Below, piece by piece: positions 23,830 through 34,914 of a stretch of 64,000 nucleotides of DNA. Under the pieces are notes generated by a model. That model saw only the letters and a list, made by a program, of their open reading frames with translations, made no database searches and was not told the DNA's origin. Numbering within the stretch: position 1 is the first letter of the stretch; the number at the start of each line of letters is the position of its first letter. Location of the stretch: contig JAJEKV010000031.1 in NCBI GenBank assembly GCA_021234155.1, positions 2,945,055-3,009,054 on the forward strand, read 5' to 3'. Made by a program: the position numbers and the translations under genes. Source of the stretch: Isoetes taiwanensis (taxonomy: Eukaryota; Streptophyta; Lycopodiopsida; Isoetales; Isoetaceae).

Positions 23830-25400
23830 TGTGAGGTTCCCGGGAAATATACGCCATAAATACGTATATTTCTAGGTCCATCACTATACAAGTCTATCAC
23901 CATAGCCTTGTATACCATAGATTAGTGGCAATAGGGGGCATGACTAAGTTATTCATATAACTTAGCCAACCTTAGGTTAAGACCATTTCCCACGCGGCCG
24001 TAACCTATTAGGCACACGCCACATGGAACCACCCTATTGGAGCCACGTGGCAGGTGACATCAACCCTAACCTATAAATGGCCAAACCCTAACCCTAGGCC
24101 ATTTTTCTGGCTCCAACAGTCTGGGAACCCTATTCGTGCTCGAAACTCCGTTTCGAGAACCGGGTCTCATTGGCATAGATAGCACAAAGCCCCGTCTCCG
24201 CAGCGCCTCAAGAGGAGTGGGGCTACTTCGACCACCTTGAAGACCATGGAGACGCCGGGAGTAGGAGAATTCCTCAGGAGCATGTATTTGGGTTAGAGTT
24301 CTTAGTAGATCATCTGGAAGTTAGGACTCCAGATGAGTTAGCATTTCATGTCTCTAGTAAGTTAGATGTATATGATTAGGTTTTGATGTTATTCTCATTA
24401 CTATCATGTTATGTGGATATGTGATGTTGGTTGATCATGTTGCTCCTCTTGTATTGGGAAGGGGGTAGAGACGTAGTAGCCGTTACTTAGTGATGCTCCT
24501 AGTTTAGACCCCTTAGTTTCTATTATATGTGGTCTAACCCACCGGGCCACGGGGGCTATGATGTGACTTAACACCAGATAACGGGGCTAGAGGCAAAGTG
24601 GAAGGAGGTCCCTGATGACCGCAGCTACTGGGGACCCATAGCGGGCTAGGCCTATAGTCGGTCACTTCGAGTGGGCCGGGTATGAGTCTGACACCTCCTG
24701 GGGCAATGGTGTCGCCCTGCCTCTCAAGAGTTGTAGGTGTCAGCCTGGCTCTTGTTTTGGGGGGTTCAGTCGGGTAAGAATCGTGTGTCACTACGATTCT
24801 CTAGCCGCCCATGGAACCTCTAGACCCCGGGAAGGGGACATGCAACCCGTCCTGCCTCATCAGACCGGGGAGATGCAACCCAGAGTAGTCTCGTTGGGTG
24901 ATGCCACGAGATTGCATCTCTGGCATGCTATAGTCATGCTAGAGCCCGATCTAGCCCATCTGCAAAGTATGCACAGGAGGGGCGGATGGAGTGGGCAACC
25001 CTAGCCATTGTTTATAGCCAACCCCGCCATTGTTATGCCTCAGTCTGCTCTATCTTATGGCCTAGCCGTTAGTCTACCTCCCCATGAGTCCGAGCCTTGG
25101 GTAGGAGCTCTTGTGTTTTATGGCATATGTTTATCTCTATTGTATCTATGGATGGATGGATGTGCTACCCTTCGAGGTAGTTCAATGTATTGTTGTTGCT
25201 AGTTCTGACATTGTGTATGCTTCCGTTGTTATAGGAGCCCATAGGGGAAGGGTGCGCAAGACACCTTCGTGTCCCCTTCCTGCACTAGGGATACCCTGGA
25301 GTGCGGGATAGGCGGAGGGTCCGTGCGGCCGAACGACCAGATAGGGGATTTCTTACGGATTGTACTGCTGGGCGCCGTATATTTTGTAGGGAGCGTGACA
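23830..25400 (+). mobile_element. putative 5' LTR of an LTR retrotransposon (1,571 bp)
   Basis: The segment begins TGTGAGG and ends GTGACA (TG..CA), and is followed two bases later by a primer-binding site. It carries a TATA box (CTATAAATGG, 24071-24080) in front of a leader and is distinctly GC-rich from 24100 on. No open frame in it has a recognisable product. A second LTR copy was not found in the window, so the 3' half of the element is missing or displaced; the boundaries rest on the TG/CA ends and the primer site. Confidence 0.65.
24071..24080 (+). promoter_or_regulatory. TATA box of the putative LTR
   Basis: CTATAAATGG lies 241 bp into the LTR, after AACCCTAACC and ahead of GC-rich sequence. 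It is the best TATA candidate for a U3/R boundary. Confidence 0.45.
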
Positions 25401-25401
25401 A

Positions 25402-25414
25402 GGGTATCAGAGCC
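25402..25414 (+). other. primer-binding site for initiator tRNA-Met
   Basis: GGGTATCAGAGCC matches the complement of the plant initiator tRNA-Met 3' end (TGGTATCAGAGCC) at 12 of 13 positions, directly after the CA end of the LTR. Confidence 0.75.
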
Positions 25415-25974
25415 ATGTTCTTGGTTGACCAAGAACTAGCACTGACCATATCCCTAGCTAAGTAGTCTAACCGATCTAATAGAGTGTGGGATGAAAATTC
25501 TACCATTGAACCTCGAAAATTGGGGATTTATCTCCCAGGTAGTGGGGTCGTAAAGTTAGGGTAAGTTGTTAGATACAGGAAAAAGAATGAGTCCAATTAA
25601 CATTCTAGTAAAACTGGAGTAGAAATTATGCATGAGCATCAAATTTCACCCAAAATGGGCCGAAGAATCATCCCAATCTGAGACACGGGTGAAAAATGGC
25701 GCAAATCCATAATTAACACCGCAAATCATTAGGGAAAATTCGAATTTCTAATTATAATAAAGTAATAACCATATATTAATAAGTATATATAGTGGTGTAT
25801 TAATGGGGAGGGGGGGCTAATTAATAGGGCTATTGATGGTAGGAGAATATTCCTAGCCCTAAGAGCATCTTTCCTTTTTAAATACCATTTTAGCATCCCA
25901 TTCTCCCTATCTCACCCTAAACCTCTCTTTCTTGATCTCCAGCTTAAGCTAATCCATTTTCTTAACCGTAGGAT

Positions 25975-27128
25975 ATGGCCCGAACCAAATGCACAGCTCG
26001 GAAGTATAGGAGCTCCAGACACATCCCTTCCATGGCGGAGGCAGCAGCGGGTAACGGCAAGAAGATCCTGGAGCACCTCAAGCCCGGGAGGGAGGAGGAG
26101 GAGCGCAAGGAGTCGTCCAGCTCGACGGACGAGACTTTCCACGCCTCCCTCGAGCGGGCACAGAGTAGCTCGTTGGTAGCTATCCAAAGGACTGGGGAGA
26201 CCATTGAGCTCGGTCAAGGCCGCAAGTCGAGGGAGGAACAAGAGCTTGGGGCAGCAGGAAGAGGAGCAAGCAGCGGCCCAGCCAAAGAATCGAGGGAAGA
26301 AGTTGGCACCTCCAAGAAGAAGGGCAAGGAGAAGGTAGCTGAATGGCCGGAGAAGCGGGCGCAGAGAAAGAAGAGGGAGAGCAAGAAGGAGGAAAGGCGG
26401 AGGGAGAAGAGGTCCAAGGGGGACCAGGATCGTCCTAGAGGGACAGTGCATATTGAAGAACCCCGTCGGGAGGCAACTGACGAGGAGCAAGAGGAGGAGG
26501 ATGAGGAAGAAGGAAGCGGCAGGCAGGACGAGGATGAGCCCGAGAGAGGTGCCAGGGAAGCATCTAACCCCGACGCCCGCCCACCCTACCTAAAGTGGCT
26601 CAAGCCACCGAAGGTAGTGAAGAAGCAAAAGGTGGGGGAATGCGAGTTCATGCTAAAGCAGGACCGCGAGTTCCAGAGAACGAAGAAGGCATACCAAGAG
26701 TACCTCCGTAAGTGGAGGAGGTATAATGATTGGTATTGCAAGCAGAACGTACAGAAGTACGTTAAGGGCGGGAGGCCGAAGAACCAGCCAAAGCCACCAC
26801 CACCACGGTCGAAGCCGTCGAAGAAGGTCCACCACGGGCCTAATTCGAAGCACGCCCAGATATTTCGGAGATTAGCCACTTCCAGCAGTGCACTAATCTC
26901 CTGATCTGGAAGGCGCCGTTCGAAAGGCTCCTCTGGGAGATTATGTAGGAGTTCTGGACCGATTGTAGGGTCACACCCTTAACGGTCCAATCCCTGCAAG
27001 AGACAGCAGAGGCGGAGCTAGTCCAGCTTTTCGAGGAGGGCAACTTGTGCGCCATCCACGCGAAGAGGGTGATAATCATGCCCAAAGATCTTCATCTGGT
27101 CAGGACGTTCCGTAAGGAGAAGCCTTAG
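25975..27128 (+). pseudogene. histone H3-like protein with a giant charged tail insertion, in the first-ORF position of an LTR element
   Basis: The ATG frame at 25975 begins MARTKCTARKYRSSRHIPS; canonical H3 starts ARTKQTARKS, so K4 and K9 fall at the same places. It then runs about 280 residues of Lys/Glu/Arg-rich, probably disordered sequence (an EEQEEEDEEE acidic run, a PKPPPPRSKPSKK linker) and stays open to 26904. From 26853, one base out of frame, an H3 histone fold follows: EISHFQQCTNLLI (alpha-N), [25 protein letters not shown] (alpha-2), [19 protein letters not shown] (alpha-3), ending at TAG 27126-27128. Loop 1 has the length of ordinary H3, not CENH3. Two lesions are visible: a frameshift at 26841-26853 and a TAG at 26946 where H3 has Gln. 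It lies 560 bp after the primer-binding site, where gag is expected. A TTTTTAAATACC box at 25877 would equally suit an independent promoter. Confidence 0.82.
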
Positions 27129-27239
27129 AAGCTTCCATTTTGTCTTTAGTTAAATTATACATATTAAACTATCTTTTTGTGTAAGTCAAATTCTTATATC
27201 TATAGAAGTACTTACTGTGTAAATCAATATCTTATATGT

Positions 27240-27957
27240 ATAAAAGTGTTTTTTGTATAAAGTCGAACCCCCTCAAAGGGCATCTTATGAGGGCATGTAG
27301 CTCATCCTCAACTTCTTGCATATTGCATAACATGCAAAATCTCAATTCATGAGGAATATTACTCCAACGTCCTACTTCCACCCCAAGTCTATGAGAGCTA
27401 AGCCTCAACCTGCTTATCCTGTGTTTCGTGCTTCGAGACAGATTCTCCTGAAGGTGTTTGGCTTCTTGGAGTGTAGGGTTTATGTATTTTCTGTAAAACT
27501 CCTTTTTCGTTTCCGGGACCCTCCAATTCCTTCTAATGAGATGGTCACACACCCATCCTCTAATGTTCGAACGGTTCTCTTGTAGATGTATAATGTCTAA
27601 ACCCCACTTCCTCATCCATTCTATAAGATCCGCATACCATCCTTTATTTCTTGTCTCCTCCAAAGCTAATCTTGGCAAGGTCTCTTCCGTCATATCAAAA
27701 CATATCTTACAAAGGTATGTAAGAGTTTTGCACAATGACTCAGCCTCTAGTGGTATCATACCACATTCCGCCAGCAACATATCATATGGGGTCTGAGCCT
27801 TAGTGCCTAGTTCCGTTCTCAAGAATTTTTTTTGCACTTTCTCAATGTTCTTCCAAGAATCTGCTGATAGGCCTGGACCCCATACTTCACATCCATACAA
27901 CAAAACTGTCTGCACAAGCACACGGAATAAGGTGCGTTTCAAGCCAAAATCCCATAT

Positions 27958-27960
<3 letters not shown>
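27240..27960 (-). pseudogene. LINE copy A: ORF2 C-terminal end, 5' truncated at a (CT)n tract
   Basis: The minus-strand frame reads LVQTVLLYGCEVWGP, FLRTELGTKAQTPYDMLLAE and then a zinc-knuckle-like end RFCMLCNMQEVEDELHALIRC (C-x2-C-x10-H-x4-C). This is the region after the reverse transcriptase in the LINE family also present at 29.5-33.6, 40.1-41.7 and 51.8-53.1 kb. Its 5' edge is flush with the GA/CT tract at 27961-28004. The 3' edge, near 27240, lacks a recognisable tail. Confidence 0.8.

Positions 27961-28004
<44 letters not shown>
27961..28004. repeat. (GA)22 microsatellite at the 5' edge of LINE A
   Basis: Uninterrupted AG dinucleotides. In LINE orientation it reads (CT)n directly before the truncated element. 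Further loose GA-rich sequence continues to 28070. Confidence 0.95.
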
Positions 28005-28007
<3 letters not shown>

Positions 28008-28071
28008 TTCCACATGCTCCAAATTTTTTTGTGAGAGAGCACGAGAGAGGGTGAGAGGGGGGAGAGAGAGA

Positions 28072-28096
28072 TGAGAGTGGGAAAAACCCACTCTCA
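28072..28096. other. 10-bp perfect hairpin
   Basis: TGAGAGTGGG, loop AAAAA, CCCACTCTCA. It sits at the end of the GA-rich stretch beyond LINE A; no function can be assigned. Confidence 0.8.
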
Positions 28097-28185
28097 CCTT
28101 TTGGTGTGCGAGAGAAAGTTTTTACGTTAACTGGCCCTGTGGTCCATTTCACATTGCCCCAAAATAGTTAAGCGTTTTACCCTTT

Positions 28186-28257
28186 CCCTTTTTGCGGGCA
28201 GGGTAGTGCCGGATTCCTTCTGCCCTTTTGCGGGCATGGTATTGCCGGATTTGCACG
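28186..28257. repeat. 36-bp tandem duplication
   Basis: The phrase TTTTGCGGGCAKGGTAKTGCCGGATT occurs twice with a 36-bp period. The rest of 28100-29300 holds no supported gene. Confidence 0.7.
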
Positions 28258-29303
28258 GCTACGCAGCTCCTACTGGCCGATTCAATGTTTAAATTAGATT
28301 TAACCGTTCATCTGCTGCGAACTTGGATGAACATTGGTTTAAGATTTACATTGAGGTTGATTCATAATTTTTTCAGAGGGGCTTCAAGGCTCGAATGCCC
28401 CAAATCGGCTTCAAATCATGGCTGTAAATCGTTGAAGTGGCTGCAAATCGTGGAAACGGCTTCGAGACTTGGTATCTGCAGTAGCTGCTTATGTGCAGCA
28501 TGGATCTAACAATTGTGCTTTTCAATTGCTTGAATAAATGCTACAGATGCATCCAGATAGGTTTTTCTGAGTCTTTTGGAGGCATGCTCTAGCATAACAA
28601 CAAAACCTTTCTTGAAGCCTTTCTTGCGCACAAAACCGTAGTGCCAGACTAGATCTGTTTCCTCTTCTTTCTTCTTCTTTTTTTTTTGTGCAGGGCGGGC
28701 AGAGGATTTCGAACAGAGCATTTATCTATTTCTTAAATTCGGTCTGTTGTACTGATTTTTTCTTGATTCTAGGTCTCTGTATAATCCAAAAACTATTCAA
28801 GCTGTGACAGTTTCCCACATGCAAGCAAAGATTCTCAAGCTTCTAGTTCCGGCCTTCACAATTGGGGCAAACAGAATATTTTATTTCTGACTGCAGGGTT
28901 CCAGAATCTTCCGGCTTTTCATTCCAACTCTTTTCTTCTGGCTTTTCATTTCTTCCGCAAGAACAGGGCAATGGGTTCGAGAACAGAGCTATGAACCCAT
29001 TGAATGGCAAAGCTTCTGCAGTAGCCATAGCTTTTGCCATAGCCAGCAAAACCCAATCAATTTTTTTTTCTTAATGCTCCAAGCCACATCGAAAATCCAT
29101 TCCGAAAACTTTTCTTCATGCCCAAGTCCAGTTGTTATAAGCTGAGTACAAATTCCTTATCTGCAAGAATAGGACCCACTGCCGGATTTACAGTGCGCTT
29201 TGCTTTGTCCCTTTTTTGCCCCTTTTTTTAAGCCTGCCCGAGACTGCCCGTGCCTGCCCGCCCACGTCCGTGAATAAAAAATACTAACTAGTGGGGGGTT
29301 AAG

Positions 29304-29384
29304 GCTCCAGAGATAATTATCTCTGGAGCTTCTCCCATAAAATACGTATAAATTTTATCTCTCGCCGTATAGCGCGAGAGATAA
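29304..29384. other. two adjacent perfect palindromes next to the LINE B tail
   Basis: 29304-29329 is a 26-bp perfect palindrome (GCTCCAGAGATAA and its reverse complement). 29355-29384 is an 11-bp stem (TTATCTCTCGC/GCGAGAGATAA) with an 8-base loop. Both contain the phrase ATCTCT. They lie 22 bp and more before the (GA)n tract that tails LINE B. Confidence 0.85.
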
Positions 29385-29402
29385 GAAATTTACATGCATG
29401 TG

Positions 29403-29523
<121 letters not shown>

Positions 29524-29568
29524 TATTATGTCCATGGGAGGCCTCAAAGGCCTATTAGACAACAATCA

Positions 29569-30510
29569 TCAAACTATGTTATAAAACAGTAGATGAGTCT
29601 CAGAGTCCTCATCTAGCTCATCGCTCTCACTCCAAATATCTTCTACGTCTCCTATGTGTTTCTCATCTAGGCAGGAATCCCGATATTCGAGAAGTTCAAT
29701 TACGTACTTCCCTAAGGTATCCCCATCCAAGGTGAATAGTGATTGGAGATTCTCATGGGATATGTCATATTTTTCTCTAATGCTCACATATGCCTGACAC
29801 CTAAGTAGTGCATGATCCTCGTCTTCTACCTGGTCAGTATTGCAAACTTTACAGTATCTTTGATCCCTTGGGATGATATGCCCCCATCTCCCTACTTCAA
29901 TCCCCAAATGATGTGAACTCAAACGCATCCTACAAATAGCATGTCGCTTCTGGATGGATATATTCTCCTGTAGATGCAATGCTGGTTCCAGATTGGGATT
30001 GAACTGTAACCTGTATAGTATCATCTTTGTCATTGGTTGGGCCCATAGTTTCTTATGGATTCTATCCGATATCCATTTCCTTAAGTCTGAATCCAATCGA
30101 GCCACTTCCTCCCAAGATATTCCCCATTTACTTAACCATTTCTTCACATCAAAAAGTATCCCTTTATCTCGGCTTGATAGTAAAGCTTTATATGCAATCC
30201 GATCATTATCCATTATAAGCACCTTCTTGATGTAAGAAATACATTTAATAAGGGCTTCCCCTTCAAGAGGCAATAACCCGCATTCTGTCAACATCATAGG
30301 ATATGGCGTTTGAGCCTTAACACCTAGCTCCAGGCGCAAAAACTTCTTGAGAACTTGCTCAAGATCATCCCACAAACATTGAGGAAGACTTGGTCCCCAT
30401 ATTTCACAACCATACAGCACTACACTTTGTACCAAAGAATGAAATAATTGTACCTTAAGTTGCCATGACCAAAGATGCGATCTCCTACACATGCTCACAA
30501 CGCGATACAA
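29569..30510 (-). pseudogene. LINE B ORF2, C-terminal region with zinc knuckle
   Basis: It continues the reverse transcriptase after a one-frame shift near 30500: LVQSVVLYGCEIWGP, FLRLELGVKAQTPYPMML, then RYCKVCNTDQVEDEDHALLRC (C-x2-C-x10-H-x4-C), thought to grip template RNA in this element class. It ends with an acidic tail (WSESDELDEDSET) and a stop about 50 bases from the (CT)n tract. Confidence 0.88.
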
Positions 30511-31899
30511 CGCCGCGCCCCCTCTATCCTCTCAGTGGAGATACAAGCATGCCAGCTGTGGTTTCTGCTAAAGATGAGACCCAAGTATTTATATGATTCG
30601 CATGTACTTATCGGGCTGCCCCTAAAACTGAAATTGACTTGTCTTAAAGCACCTACTGTCATCACATTTGTCTTTTCCAAGTTTACTTGCATTTTTGTTT
30701 GTTCACAGAATTCGGCCAAGTTATCCAAATGTTTCTGCATATGCTCCTTAGATCTCGCAAGAATAATGACATCATCTGCATACATCAACAATTGCACTAC
30801 ATATCCATGTAACTCCATACCTTCTGGGCAATGATCATGCAGCCACTTCTCTAAACTATCAATAAAGATACCGAATAGTGTCGGGGACAAAGGACATCCT
30901 TGTTTTACCCCGATGTTGCTCTCAATTCCTTCTGCACCTTCCAATGAGAACGGATGGGATAAATATACCAACACTTTTTCATATAATAATCTGACTGCAT
31001 TTCTTAGATCAAGGGGAACATTCAGTATCTCTAATCTTCTCCATAATTGGTCCCGAGGAACCTTATCGAAAGCTTTCTTAAAGTCTACAAAAGCCATATA
31101 CACTGGTTTTTTTGAGCCTTTTACCTTATCACATATAACTTTTAGCGTTAGCAAATGGTCTACCGTGGATCTGCCTGCCCGAAAACCAGCTTGAGACTCG
31201 CTCTTTTTGATTAAATTACGCCCCAAGCACTCAATCTTTTCTCCAATATAGTGGAAAATAGTTTTGCAAAAAGACTACTCACCAGAATTGTTCGATAGTT
31301 GCTTACTTCATGCTTTGCTCCTCCTTTATGTATTGGGACAACTCTGTTTTTACACCATTCAGCTGGAAATCCATGTTCTAACGCTTCTATTAAACATGTC
31401 TACTATTATGGGATGTATATCAGACTACTGCCCACTTAAATGTTCCTTTCCAAGACCCCAAAGATCCGAGCTTTGCCATTTGCTAGTGTTGCTATGCCCT
31501 CTTCTACTTCTTCCTCTCCTAATTTTCAGATCAGATCTCATATGGGCTTCATCCTTTTGTCGTGGTTCATTGTTTTGATACAAATGATGTACATATTTCC
31601 CACGCATCCAAGGCCTCTAACGGAATGTCAACATGTTTTTTCGCTTAAGCCCTTGCCAAAACAGCTTTTGGCTCATCTAGGTATCGGGCCGCATAGCATT
31701 AGTTGGCGCTTTGCATGTAGCACCTCTTCTTCCTCCTTACAGTTTGTTTATACAAGTGTTTTGTCTGCTCTTTATGCTCTGGATCACTTTGTTTCCAGCG
31801 TTTTTTTGCTGTGCGGCACTCAGAATCAAACCATGATTTGCACGGCATTCCTTTTTGTGCTCTAATGGCGGTGAAAACCTCACGGGCCGCATCATCCAA
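30495..31899 (-). pseudogene. LINE B ORF2, linker and reverse transcriptase domain
   Basis: After a poorly preserved linker (31899-31227) the frame 31226-30495 reads GFRAGRSTVDHLLTLK, YMAFVDFKKAFDKVPR (first catalytic Asp), GVKQGCPLSPTLFGIFID and LLMYADDVIILAR (the YADD centre), then YKYLGLIFS. All core motifs of a LINE reverse transcriptase are present. Frame breaks separate it from the endonuclease and from the C-terminal part. Confidence 0.88.
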
Positions 31900-31983
31900 T
31901 GCCTTTGTTAGCTTCTGGTTTACTTCATGCAGTCTATCTGCTTTGTAAATATCGGCCAGCTTACTTTTGACACAACTTTTGTA

Positions 31984-32874
31984 CTATGTTTGCAGGTGTG
32001 GCTTCATATAATAACCCTGTTGCTTGTCCTTATGTGAATGCACAGCTGGCATATTCACTTGTAGACTAAAAGCTAAATGGCAGTGATCCGATTCTATTGG
32101 TTCTTCCCCTATTGTGAAGCTTGTGAGTGAATTCAGAGATGCTTCTGATATAACAAGATAGTCTACTGTGCTTCTCATTCTGCATGTATTCTTATTCGTG
32201 TCAGCAAATTTGCTTATCCCATTGCATATCACAAGATTTGCGCTGCTACACATATTCAAAAACTGCCTCCCTGTCTTAGTGACCACCAAGTCATTGGATT
32301 CTCTTTTGCGACCACATATTTGCTGCTCCGCTTCGTCCATGGGCTCTAGTCATAATGGATTTTTGTCCCCAGAGTAGGCGGTGGCTTGTAAGTTCCCTGT
32401 TCTGGCATTAAAATCCCCTGTGAGGATTACATTCCCTTGTTCCTGAAATTTCATAATGTCTTGCTCTAATCCGAAAAATATGTCTTCACTGCTGGCACCA
32501 CTGTCTTTATATGCTTGTTTGTGTTTAGGGGCAAAATAACAAACAGCCAAGTAATGCCGTTCTTGGCATCCTATTATTTCTAACCATAAGAATTGACAGT
32601 TTACATCTTTTCGAACTCCTTGTACAATGTCTTTAAATTTTGGTCTGATAAAGCAAGCAACACCGCCATTTCCCATATCCGTGTCTCTAAGTCTTTTATT
32701 TTTAACAGAGTATATTAAATCAAAACCGTCAATGTCTGGTAAAGCAAATAGATCGTGTTCTTTTGTTTCTACAAAACAAATTACATCCGTTTGATCCAGA
32801 ATTTCCTTCATACTTAGTACCTTATTTATGGTCAGCCTGTTGATGTTCCAGATCACTACACGGAGTCCTCCCAC
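31984..32874 (-). pseudogene. LINE B ORF2, APE-type endonuclease domain
   Basis: The frame starts GLRVVIWNINRLTINKV and contains FVETKEHD (metal-binding Glu), GNGGVACFIRP, ILTGDFNARTG (catalytic Asp-Asn) and, after a frameshift near 32345, STVDYLVIS and ESDHCHLAF (the terminal Ser-Asp-His). These are the signature blocks of the endonuclease that nicks target DNA for reverse transcription. Confidence 0.85.
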
Positions 32875-32880
32875 AAGTCC

Positions 32881-33521
32881 CTATTCTATTACTGCTTTGC
32901 CTTTGTTCCATTTCACCTTCAAGTTGTTCTTCTGTGCATCTTTGTACTTCGCCATCTCTTGTTTTTTCTCTTGCATTTGCTCCTTAGTAAGATCGTCATT
33001 TACCCATATAAATTTACCTTTTCCAGCATGTGCCTCTGCTTAATTACCTGGAAACGGTCTTCTCGATTTCTGAACTTCACCAGTATATGCCTGGTTCCCT
33101 GATCTCTCTTGCCAAGCCTAAATGCATCTGTTATGCTAATGTCCTTAATCTGCATCTCATCAGTGAAAAATTTGGTGACTTCAGATTTGGTATCTTCATG
33201 CTCCTTTTCCGGTAAACCCACAATTCGAAGATTGAGAGCTCTTTGTTTCCTCTCCTGTGCTTCCACATATTCATCAAAAGATTGCTTTAGATCTAATACT
33301 TCCGCTTTGATGTCCGCTGGTTCCCCTTCCACCCTTGTCTGCAACTCCTTAACCTCTGATTTAACCGTTTCCATCTCCCCCTTGATCTGTTGGAAATGTC
33401 CCTTAAGGATTTCATTTTCTGTCTTCAAACTTCGGATCTCATGCATTAATCTCTCTTCCGTAAGGCTGCCCTCCTTCCTAAACGGTACACCCTGATCTCC
33501 CCCCTCTCTCCAAATTTCCAT
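32881..33521 (-). pseudogene. LINE B ORF1, coiled coil plus RNA-binding-like domain
   Basis: ATG at 33521. Residues about 20-95 form a heptad-rich coiled coil (LKTENEILKGHFQQIKGEME), followed by ALNLRIVGLPEKE...AFRLGK..RHILVKFRNREDRFQVI, the pattern of the L1 ORF1 RRM-like domain that binds the element RNA. The frame breaks by one base near 33010; the tail VNDDLTKEQMQEKKQEMAKY continues in the next frame to a stop at 32881, directly ahead of ORF2. Confidence 0.8.
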
Positions 33522-33559
33522 CGAGATATCCTGTAGCCCTTTCGGCTTATCTTAGCCAG

Positions 33560-33626
33560 CTCACCAGAGAGAGAGAGAAGAGAGAGAGAAGAGCCAATTC
33601 GAGAAGAGAGAGAGAAGAGCCAATTC

Positions 33627-33684
<58 letters not shown>
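33560..33684. repeat. (GA)n tract at the 5' edge of LINE B
   Basis: A pure (GA)n tract at 33629-33684 is preceded by two GAGAGAGAAGAGCCAATTC units that belong to the LINE 5' UTR. Confidence 0.9.
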
Positions 33685-33688
<4 letters not shown>

Positions 33689-34141
33689 AAGTTTGACACA
33701 ATTGGATTATGTATAGGTCTGATGTTTGTTGGGGTCTTGTTCATCCCAAAAAAGAATATTTTTTTCTTAAGGATAGAATTTGAATTTTTTAATTAATAAG
33801 GACTATTTTCTGATTTTCGCAATGACTCTATAAGTTTGTTGTGAGATTAGAGGCCTATACTTCAAAGCCATAAAATAGGTAAAATGCTATATGACAGAAT
33901 TGGGCCCATTTGCTAATTCTAGATGGGAATAGCTTTATGGGGCCATCTGTATTACCATCTAGTGCGGAGTAAGTACCCCATATTTCTACATTTAAAGCTT
34001 CCTCGCTTTCAAATACTATTGAAGTTTTTAGTTGTCCCATTATCAAGATGAGCAACTCTCAAGATGAACCGTGTGGCTCTTGGCCCTTATGAAAGATGAG
34101 TGTCTCTTCCATATTGACAAGGATTTGACTATATTGACAAC
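33685..34141. other. intergenic, nothing recognised
   Basis: AT-rich spacer between LINE B and the Harbinger transposase remnant. Confidence 0.5.
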
Positions 34142-34900
34142 CTAGCCATTGAAACTAATCATGGGCAATACAAAGACTTCAAAACCATTTTCCACACATA
34201 CTTTGCCCTTGCAAATCCTTGTGCTAAACCTGCCAAAAAACAATGTACTATCTGGAAATACCTTCATATGGAACCTTCTACTCGGATATGCTGAATCACC
34301 TAAAAGCATTGGTGGAATGTTTATTGTTACATCGGCATCAAGGATCTCACCTCTCCTGTTAATTTTCTTGCCATTCATGTGGACAATAGGCTACTGCAGA
34401 ATCTGTTTTGCTACAAGCCTCTTGTACAATAGACTCTTCTTAAACTGGTTTGAATCATGCACAGATCCCGTCCTACTAACACAAACATCGATAACATTCT
34501 AGAATGTGTTACTACATCTTGCATGAGGCAGGAATGTCTCTTATGTTTGCTGTAATAGTCATCTCCTTTGTCTTTCCTCCATGGCTTTCTGTATAAAAAA
34601 AATATGAGAACCATCAACAACACCAAAAATGTTAGGCAAGCCTGTGGCATCTTGAAACTGCTTCATAATATCTAGTAGTCTCTGGCCCGAGGGCAAGGCA
34701 ATAAATTTCTTGTAGAGCATGGTCTTAGAAGCAAGAACTAATGTCACTTTCTTTGTATATTTCTGGACAATTTTTTTTCCAACATAAAACCTTTGGCCAA
34801 CATGTAAAGGCATCTCACCATGTGCAAGGAAATAAAGAACCATAGCAACAACTTTCCTAGGATCTACAGGAAGTCTAACTTTCTGGCTTGATCCACCTCC
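34142..34900 (-). pseudogene. PIF/Harbinger transposase (DDE superfamily), broken
   Basis: Read on the minus strand: VAMVLYFLAHGEMPLHVGQR, YKKFIALPSGQRLLDIMKQF, GLPNIFGVVDGSHI (first catalytic Asp of the DDE_4 fold), then in a second frame YYSKHKRHSCLMQDVV, and in a third LLGDSAYPSRRFHM (second Asp) and GKVCVENGFEV (the ERAF/ENAF helix with the final acid). At least two frameshifts. The N-terminal part ends near 34900 where the Ty3/gypsy sequence begins, so that insertion probably cut it. Ends of the DNA transposon were not found. Confidence 0.82.
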
Positions 34901-34914
34901 TTTGCCTCAGATTG

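Noticed and set aside
24086-24100. CCCTAACCCTA resembling telomere repeat
   Set aside because: Only about two units inside the LTR leader, so not an interstitial telomere tract.
25912-26879. Long minus-strand open frames opposite the H3-like gene
   Set aside because: They are antisense shadows of a Lys/Glu/Arg-rich coding sequence. The plus frame has the homology.
26900-27128. CENH3 (centromeric H3) identity for the H3-like frame
   Set aside because: The alpha-N text (EISHFQQCTNLLI) leans toward CENH3, but loop 1 has canonical length and the tail start matches ordinary H3 (TARK). The evidence does not single out CENH3.
27262-27310. Possible terminator-like or regulatory sequence after the H3-like frame
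   Set aside because: It is the 3' part of LINE A; no independent feature is visible.
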